From URNF01 sp045634325 (GTDB taxonomy: Bacteria; Bacillota; Clostridia; Oscillospirales; Acutalibacteraceae), in contig JAZRAA010000031.1 in assembly GCA_045634325.1 (NCBI GenBank), forward strand, positions 32,257-96,256: a DNA stretch of 64,000 nt, read 5' to 3'. The notes under the pieces are model-generated. The model did not search any database, had not been told where the DNA came from, and saw only the letters and a list, made by a program, of their open reading frames with translations. A program made the translations under genes and the position numbers. Positions 59,916 through 64,000 of this stretch are shown piece by piece (position 1 is the stretch's first letter; each line of letters opens with the position of its first letter).

Positions 59916-59944
59916 ATCCTAACACACTTTTCACCCCTTGTCAA
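59916..59944 (-). promoter_or_regulatory. Promoter of T-box/ilv-leu operon
   Basis: TTGACA (59944-59939), a 17-base spacer and TAGGAT (59921-59916) on the - strand, just upstream of the T-box. Confidence 0.82.
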
Positions 59945-60018
59945 TAGGCGGTTTCCAATTTGGAAGGTTTAACACTTTAAAGCGGTGTGAATTCTCTGTT
60001 TTTGTCTAAAATATAGTA

Positions 60019-60044
60019 AACAGAGAGGAATATTCCTCTCCGTT
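60019..60044. terminator. Palindrome after histidine kinase, possible terminator
   Basis: GAGAGGAATATTCCTCTC (60023-60040) is an 18-base perfect palindrome extended to 12 bp per side with one G-T pair. On the - strand it follows the kinase stop by about 18 bases; the T-run afterwards is weak. It could also be a protein-binding site. Confidence 0.45.
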
Positions 60045-60061
60045 ATTACAGTTTGTATATT

Positions 60062-61084
60062 TTAGAACAGTATGCGCATGGTTGTCCCCACGCCGACACG
60101 GCTGCTCACCGATACCGATGCGCCCAAAAACCGTGCGCCGTGTTTGACGATGGACAGGCCCAAACCTGTGCCGCCGATGGCTTTGGAGTGGGATTTGTCC
60201 GCACAGTAGAACCGTTCAAAAATGTGGGGGATGTCTTCTTTGGCGATGCCGATACCGGTGTCCCGCACGGTCAGTTGCACACCGTCCACACATTGTTTGA
60301 TAGACAACTTCACCTGTCCGCCTTGGACGTTATATTTAATCGCATTGTCGCACAGGTTGAAAATCATTTCTTCTACAATCTGGTATACGCCTTTGATGTG
60401 GATATGTTCGCCTTTGAGCGAAAGGGTGACTTGCTTTTTCTCCGCCGCCATTTCCAGATGCGATAACACCGCCGCACACGTTTCATACAAATCGATGTCC
60501 TCGGTTTTGACCGCCACTTCTTTGCTGTCCAGTTGCGACAATTTGATGATGTCCCCTACCAGCGTGATGAGGCGGTGAGATTCTTCATAAATCTTGCCCG
60601 CAAACCGTGTGACGTCCTGGGCTGCTACCATTTCGTTTTTGAGCAATTCCGCATACCCCGAAATCGAAGTCAGCGGCGTTTTGAGTTCGTGGGACACGTT
60701 GGCGGTGAAATCCCGCCGCATCGCATCCCTTTCTTCGTGCTCCGCACGCATTTCGGCAAGTTGCGTTTCGATTTGACGATTTTGCTCGTCAATACGGTCA
60801 ACAAGGGGGCTCAGTTCCGCATACACTTCGTTTCGTTTCGGGTTGGTGAGCGAAATGCGGTTAATGGGTTTTATGATAGACCGTGCCAGCCGTGCCGACA
60901 ATATTGCCGAGAGCACCACCGCCGCTGCAAAAATACAGATGGCGGGCACCGCCAGTTCCCGCAAAATCTCGGCAAACGTGGGGGTGGCATCATTCAGTTG
61001 CAACGCAACACCTACCGCAACTATCGTGCCGCATAACACCAGCAGTGAAATGGCAAGTGCGCTGTAAAAAATCTTTTTTCGCAT
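60062..61084 (-). CDS. Sensor histidine kinase (PhoR-like)
   Basis: A 340-residue membrane kinase with two N-terminal helices (about 6-30 and 46-70) and a very short extracellular loop, then a HAMP-like/linker region. HisKA has FTANVSHELKTPLTSISGY (phosphoacceptor His); HATPase has NLCDNAIKYN (N box), VRDTGIGIAKEDIPHIFERFY (G1/F) and GGTGLGLSIVKHGARFLG (G2). The short loop argues against direct sensing of an external ligand. It follows its response regulator by four bases. Confidence 0.9.
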   Translation of the reverse strand: MRKKIFYSALAISLLVLCGTIVAVGVALQLNDATPTFAEILRELAVPAICIFAAAVVLSAILSARLARSIIKPINRISLTNPKRNEVYAELSPLVDRIDEQNRQIETQLAEMRAEHEERDAMRRDFTANVSHELKTPLTSISGYAELLKNEMVAAQDVTRFAGKIYEESHRLITLVGDIIKLSQLDSKEVAVKTEDIDLYETCAAVLSHLEMAAEKKQVTLSLKGEHIHIKGVYQIVEEMIFNLCDNAIKYNVQGGQVKLSIKQCVDGVQLTVRDTGIGIAKEDIPHIFERFYCADKSHSKAIGGTGLGLSIVKHGARFLGASVSVSSRVGVGTTMRILF

Positions 61085-61088
61085 ATAC

Positions 61089-61751
61089 TCACCCTATCTT
61101 ATAGCCGATGCCACGCACCGTTTCTACGAGTGCGCCCGCCTCGCCCAGTTTTTGACGCAAGGTGCGGATGTGTACGTCCACCGTGCGATTTTCGCCGTCA
61201 AACGCATAGCCCCACACCTCATTTAAAATCTGGTCACGGGTGAGCACCACGCCACGATTGAGCAACAAATAACACAGCATTTCAAATTCTTTGAGCGTGA
61301 GCACCACGTCAGCGTTCTCCACCCGCACGACGTGCTTTTTGGGACAAACGTATAATGCGCCCACTCGGTATTCCTTGAAAGCGGCAGTTTGTTTACTGCG
61401 CAAGCGGGCTTTCACCCTTGCCACCAGTTCCATCATGCCGAATGGTTTGGCAATGTAGTCGTCAGCGCCCATTTCGAAGCCTTTGACCTTGTCCATTTCG
61501 GAACTCTTGGCGGTGAGCATAATCACCGGCACGCCGGCAGTGTCCCGCCCTGCACGCAGTTTTCCCAAAATAGACAACCCGTCCTCTTCGGGCAACATAA
61601 TATCTAACAGCACCAAATCCGGCACCGCTTCTTTCACACGTGCCCAAAACGCCGTCGGGGTCGCAAACCCCTCGCTTTCGAGCCCGACACTATTTAAAGT
61701 ATACACCACCAACTCACGAATGTTGGCATCGTCCTCTATCAAATATACCAT
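61089..61751 (-). CDS. OmpR/PhoB-family response regulator
   Basis: A 220-residue regulator. Receiver domain: VYLIEDDANIREL (acidic pocket), LVLLDIMLPEEDGL (phosphoacceptor Asp), MLTAKSSEMDKV (Thr switch) and DDYIAKPFGMMEL (Lys). C-terminal winged helix: LTLKEFEMLCYLLLNRGVVLTRDQIL and RTVDVHIRTLRQKLGE. Resembles PhoB/PhoP of Firmicutes; no pst or pho genes are in view, so the regulon is unknown. Confidence 0.92.
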   Translation of the reverse strand: MVYLIEDDANIRELVVYTLNSVGLESEGFATPTAFWARVKEAVPDLVLLDIMLPEEDGLSILGKLRAGRDTAGVPVIMLTAKSSEMDKVKGFEMGADDYIAKPFGMMELVARVKARLRSKQTAAFKEYRVGALYVCPKKHVVRVENADVVLTLKEFEMLCYLLLNRGVVLTRDQILNEVWGYAFDGENRTVDVHIRTLRQKLGEAGALVETVRGIGYKIG

Positions 61752-61787
61752 TTGCCGTCACCTCTGTTCCTTTGCCGGTACTTTTCC

Positions 61788-61816
61788 ATTATACCAATCT
61801 TTTCGCCGCTTTGCAA
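61788..61816 (-). promoter_or_regulatory. Promoter of two-component operon
   Basis: TTGCAA (61816-61811), a 17-base spacer and TATAAT (61793-61788) on the - strand, upstream of the response regulator. Confidence 0.75.
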
Positions 61817-61846
61817 CAATTTATGGCGCAGAAACGCAAACAAATA

Positions 61847-61869
61847 GTATATTTATATATAAAATATAC
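61847..61869 (-). terminator. AT-rich hairpin after noc, possible terminator
   Basis: GTATATTT pairs with AAATATAC (61847-61854 and 61862-61869) around a seven-base loop, ten or so bases after the noc stop. The stem is purely AT apart from the ends and only a weak T-run follows, so this is tentative. Confidence 0.3.
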
Positions 61870-61877
61870 GGAGAGTT

Positions 61878-62687
61878 TTACTTTTTGAGCGGTTTTGCGA
61901 TGCGTATGACACATTCATAGTGGGTATCGGTTTCACTGCGCACGCTTTCGGCTTGCACCCCGCCTTTGCGCATGGTGGTCAGTGCGTGGTCGAGGGTATT
62001 GAAAAACAACCGCACGTCACGGATGAGCGGTACAACACGGCGATGGCGTGCAACTTTGCCCGCAAGTATTTTTTCGACCAGTGCTTCGCTTTGTGTGACG
62101 GTGAGGCTCTTTGATAAAATTTCAGATAGCGCATACCGTCTTTCTTCCGGCTTTTCCAAACGGAGCAAACACCGCGCGTGCCGTTCCGATAAACCGCCTT
62201 CGGTGAGCAGTCGCCTTTCTTCCGGCGACAACCGCAACAGACGCAATTTGTTTGCCACGGCGGATTGGGAATAGCCGAGTTTCAATGCCGCTTCCTCTTG
62301 GGTCAAGCCATACAGTTCGATGAGCCGTGCAATCCCCGCCGCCGTTTCAAAGCAGTTCATATCCTCCCGTTGCAAATTCTCCACCATTGCAAGCAACGCT
62401 TGTTGTACGCTGTCGCTTTGCACACGGATACACGGCACGGTTTTCAGTCCCGCCATTTTGGCGGCACGCAACCGTCTCTCCCCTGCCACCAACGTGGGTT
62501 TGCCGTCCAGCATACGAATGGTGAGCGGCTGTAAAATGCCGTTTTCGGTAATACTTTCGGACAATTCCAGCAGTTTCACACGGTCAAAACTTTTGCGGGG
62601 TTGACTGGGGTTGGGTAGAATGTCGTTGACGGGGATATATTCCACCCGTGCGCCTTTTTTGTAAGCCTCTTTTCGTTTCAATTCCAT
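61878..62687 (-). CDS. noc: ParB/Noc-family DNA-binding protein
   Basis: A 269-residue ParB-like protein; ATG at 62687 follows AAAGGCGG. N-terminal CTPase domain: IPVNDILPNPSQPRKSFD, ESITENGILQPLTIRM and GERRLRAAKMAG; central HTH: LTQEEAALKLGYSQSAVANKLRLLRL; then ERHARCLLRLEKPEERRYAL. It is downstream of mnmG-rsmG, the place of noc in Firmicutes. No parA/soj or second parB follows; instead there is a two-component pair. Two parS sites lie about 1 kb upstream. It may be Noc or the only ParB near this locus; the recognition specificity cannot be decided by eye. Confidence 0.88.
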   Translation of the reverse strand: MELKRKEAYKKGARVEYIPVNDILPNPSQPRKSFDRVKLLELSESITENGILQPLTIRMLDGKPTLVAGERRLRAAKMAGLKTVPCIRVQSDSVQQALLAMVENLQREDMNCFETAAGIARLIELYGLTQEEAALKLGYSQSAVANKLRLLRLSPEERRLLTEGGLSERHARCLLRLEKPEERRYALSEILSKSLTVTQSEALVEKILAGKVARHRRVVPLIRDVRLFFNTLDHALTTMRKGGVQAESVRSETDTHYECVIRIAKPLKK

Positions 62688-62748
62688 ACTTTTAACCGCC
62701 TTTATGTAATATGTATCTATCCATTTCAACAATACCACATAAAAAACG

Positions 62749-62775
62749 CCCGCCCTGTCGCTTTGACGGGGCGGG
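62749..62775 (-). terminator. Terminator of rsmG
   Basis: CCCGCCCCGTC pairs with GACAGGGCGGG with one mismatch (62775-62765 and 62759-62749), then CG and a six-T run on the - strand. It implies noc has its own promoter within the following 55 bases, which I cannot place with confidence. Confidence 0.85.
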
Positions 62776-62783
62776 AAATGGGT

Positions 62784-63506
62784 TTATAACGGTTTTTTTG
62801 CAATTTTAGCGGCGGGACGAGGGAACAAAGACGGGGTCGCACTCTTTTTGTCGATGAAAAACAATTGCCTCTCCCCGCTTTCCCCCTTACTGTCGGGGGG
62901 CAACGTGATTTTACGCACCTCACGCAGTTCACCGCCCAGTTTTTGCATAGCACGGCGACTGGAAACAAATTCCTCTTCACCCGTAGGGCCTTTGAGGGCG
63001 ATAAATCGTCCGCCAACCTTCACATACGGCAAACAATACTCGCAAAGCAGCGGTAATCCGCCCACCGCACGAGCGGTTGCAACGTCAAAACTCTCTCGCA
63101 ACTGCGGTTTTTGGCCGCCGTCCTCGGCACGCATATGTAAAAACTCCGCTTTCACGCCCACAGCCTTGCACACTTCCTCCAAAAACACCAAGCGTTTGTT
63201 GAGGCTGTCGAGAAGGGTCAAACGGCAATCTTCCCGCAATAATGCGAGCGGTACACCGGGGAAACCCGCACCCGTGCCCACGTCGATGAGCGAAAACGCG
63301 CCTTGCGGCAACAACGGTGCCGCCGCCAGACTGTCCGCAAAGTGTTTCACTGCAATATCGGTGGGGTCCACAATGGCGGTGAGGTTCATTTTCTCGTTCC
63401 ACTCCACCAACAAGCGTGCATACGTGTCCAACCGCTCACACAAAGCGGCATCCACCTCTACTCCCACCGCAAAAGCGGATTTTTTGAGCAAATCCTTATC
63501 TATCAT
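62784..63506 (-). CDS. rsmG: 16S rRNA m7G527 methyltransferase RsmG
   Basis: A 240-residue methyltransferase: LVEWNEKMNLTAIVDPTDIAVKHF, DVGTGAGFPGVPLALL (SAM site), LLDSLNKRLVFLEEV and ATARAVGGLPLLCEYCLP. It methylates G527 of 16S rRNA near the decoding site. The ATG overlaps the mnmG stop (ATGA). Confidence 0.96.
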   Translation of the reverse strand: MIDKDLLKKSAFAVGVEVDAALCERLDTYARLLVEWNEKMNLTAIVDPTDIAVKHFADSLAAAPLLPQGAFSLIDVGTGAGFPGVPLALLREDCRLTLLDSLNKRLVFLEEVCKAVGVKAEFLHMRAEDGGQKPQLRESFDVATARAVGGLPLLCEYCLPYVKVGGRFIALKGPTGEEEFVSSRRAMQKLGGELREVRKITLPPDSKGESGERQLFFIDKKSATPSLFPRPAAKIAKKPL

Positions 63507-64000
63507 ACGATTTCTCCTGTATTTTTATCGGCTGTTTCACGTGAAACATGATGTTTATCCGTGTAGACAATTAGCACCGATACGTCTGCGGGGCTGACAC
63601 CGCTGATGCGGGAAGCCTGTCCGATACTGCGTGGGCGCACACGGTTTAACTTTTCTTGCGCTTCCTTGCGCAAGCCGACAATGGTGGTATAGTCCAAATC
63701 GGCGGGCAACAGCCGTTTTTCCAACCGCCGCATCTGCGCAATGTCTGCCATCTGCCGACGGATATAGCCTTCATACTTGATTTCCACCTCTACCTGTTCT
63801 AATACCAGTTTTGTCAGGTCAGGGCGGGTGGTATCCACGCTTTCCAGTGCCGCATAGTCAATTTGCGGGCGGCGCAACAGGTCAATCAGTTTGACACCCG
63901 TGGTCAGCGGGGTTGTTCCACGTGAAACAAGTATTGCATTGAGCGCATCGCTCGGCGGTAACACCGTTTTCTCCAAACGCTCACGTTCTGCCGCTTTGAG
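63503..64000 (-). CDS. mnmG: tRNA uridine-5-carboxymethylaminomethyl enzyme MnmG, C-terminal part
   Basis: The frame is open at the right edge, so only the last 165 residues are present. TTGVKLIDLLRRPQIDYAAL, VEVEIKYEGYIRRQMADIAQM, KRLLPADLDYTTIVGLRKEAQEKL and RPRSIGQASRISGVSPADVSVL are the C-terminal MnmG (GidA) signatures that bind MnmE and tRNA. MnmG with MnmE modifies wobble uridine 34. Two parS sites are embedded in this coding stretch. Confidence 0.96.
   Translation of the reverse strand, partial: LKAAERERLEKTVLPPSDALNAILVSRGTTPLTTGVKLIDLLRRPQIDYAALESVDTTRPDLTKLVLEQVEVEIKYEGYIRRQMADIAQMRRLEKRLLPADLDYTTIVGLRKEAQEKLNRVRPRSIGQASRISGVSPADVSVLIVYTDKHHVSRETADKNTGEIV
63533..63548. promoter_or_regulatory. 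parS site 1 (inside mnmG)
   Basis: TGTTTCACGTGAAACA, a perfect 16-base palindrome matching the bacterial parS consensus TGTTNCACGTGAAACA. It covers mnmG codons for V-S-R-E-T about 15 codons before the stop. Confidence 0.93.
63914..63929. promoter_or_regulatory. parS site 2 (inside mnmG)
   Basis: TGTTCCACGTGAAACA, identical to the Bacillus subtilis parS consensus. It covers mnmG codons for V-S-R-G-T and lies 381 bases (start to start) from site 1. Confidence 0.94.

Noticed and set aside
63503..64000. Replication origin
   Set aside because: parS sites imply that oriC is near, but no DnaA-box cluster or dnaA gene is present here.
1..64000. CRISPR array, tRNA, rRNA or transposase
   Set aside because: No regularly spaced direct repeats, cloverleaf in the gaps, rRNA signatures or transposase motifs were seen in either strand.

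Overview
The window looks like chromosomal DNA from a spore-forming anaerobic member of the Clostridia, plausibly an uncultured Oscillospirales/Ruminococcaceae-type gut or rumen organism. The reasons are a germination protease (gpr), the Firmicutes order ffs-dnaX-ybaB-recR, Prp next to an N-terminally extended L27, Mini-RNase III, a Leu-type T-box, a trimeric NADH-linked [FeFe] hydrogenase and an mnmG-rsmG-noc block. The genus cannot be fixed from the sequence alone. No tRNA, rRNA, CRISPR array, transposase or prophage gene was found.

Layout. (1) 1-13489, + strand: an AT-rich surface-polysaccharide locus, cut by the left edge. It holds a deacetylase-like gene, six glycosyltransferases, an EpsG/Wzy-like polymerase, a flippase, a LicD-family phosphotransferase with a cytidylyltransferase, and a pyruvyltransferase fused to an Fe-S FrhB-type protein, closed by a strong terminator. 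(2) 13491-15360: a cobalamin riboswitch followed by a DUF4430 lipoprotein, an ECF transporter S component and a LUD-domain protein. (3) 15366-22038: an HTH-PfkB kinase fusion, a YfhO membrane protein, an S1-domain protein, and OadB with a tiny OadG-like subunit. (4) 22068-30466: information-processing genes: smpB, recR, ybaB, dnaX, SRP RNA, rpsT, gpr, rplU-prp-rpmA, obg, mrnC, then an AT-rich XRE/SLOG pair. (5) 30480-38660, - strand: a ten-gene hydrogenase operon. The catalytic and electron-transfer subunits (nuoE-like, nuoF-like, hydA) enclose a signalling block of two DRTGG proteins, two HATPase proteins, a PHP protein and a second, sensor-like [FeFe] hydrogenase.

(6) 38814-47126, - strand: a complete histidine operon, hisZ-G-D-C-B-H-A-F-IE plus a PHP histidinol phosphatase, with a structured spacer before the last gene. 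(7) 47282-59944, - strand: an 11-gene branched-chain amino-acid operon, ilvA-ridA-leuA-leuC-leuD-leuB-ilvB-ilvN-ilvC-ilvD-DUF815, behind a T-box whose specifier reads as CTC (Leu). (8) 60062-64000, - strand: a PhoR/PhoB-type pair, a ParB/Noc protein, rsmG and the 3' end of mnmG. Two 16-bp parS sites lie inside mnmG, so the replication origin is probably near, beyond the right edge.

The most unusual items are the sensor-hydrogenase signalling block, the stem-loop spacer in the his operon, the B12-controlled intrinsic-factor-like lipoprotein/ECF pair, the HTH-PfkB fusion with its palindromic operator and nearby inverted DnaA boxes, the operator-controlled SLOG gene, and the parS sites embedded in mnmG codons. 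All family assignments were made by reading motifs; no database search was possible.
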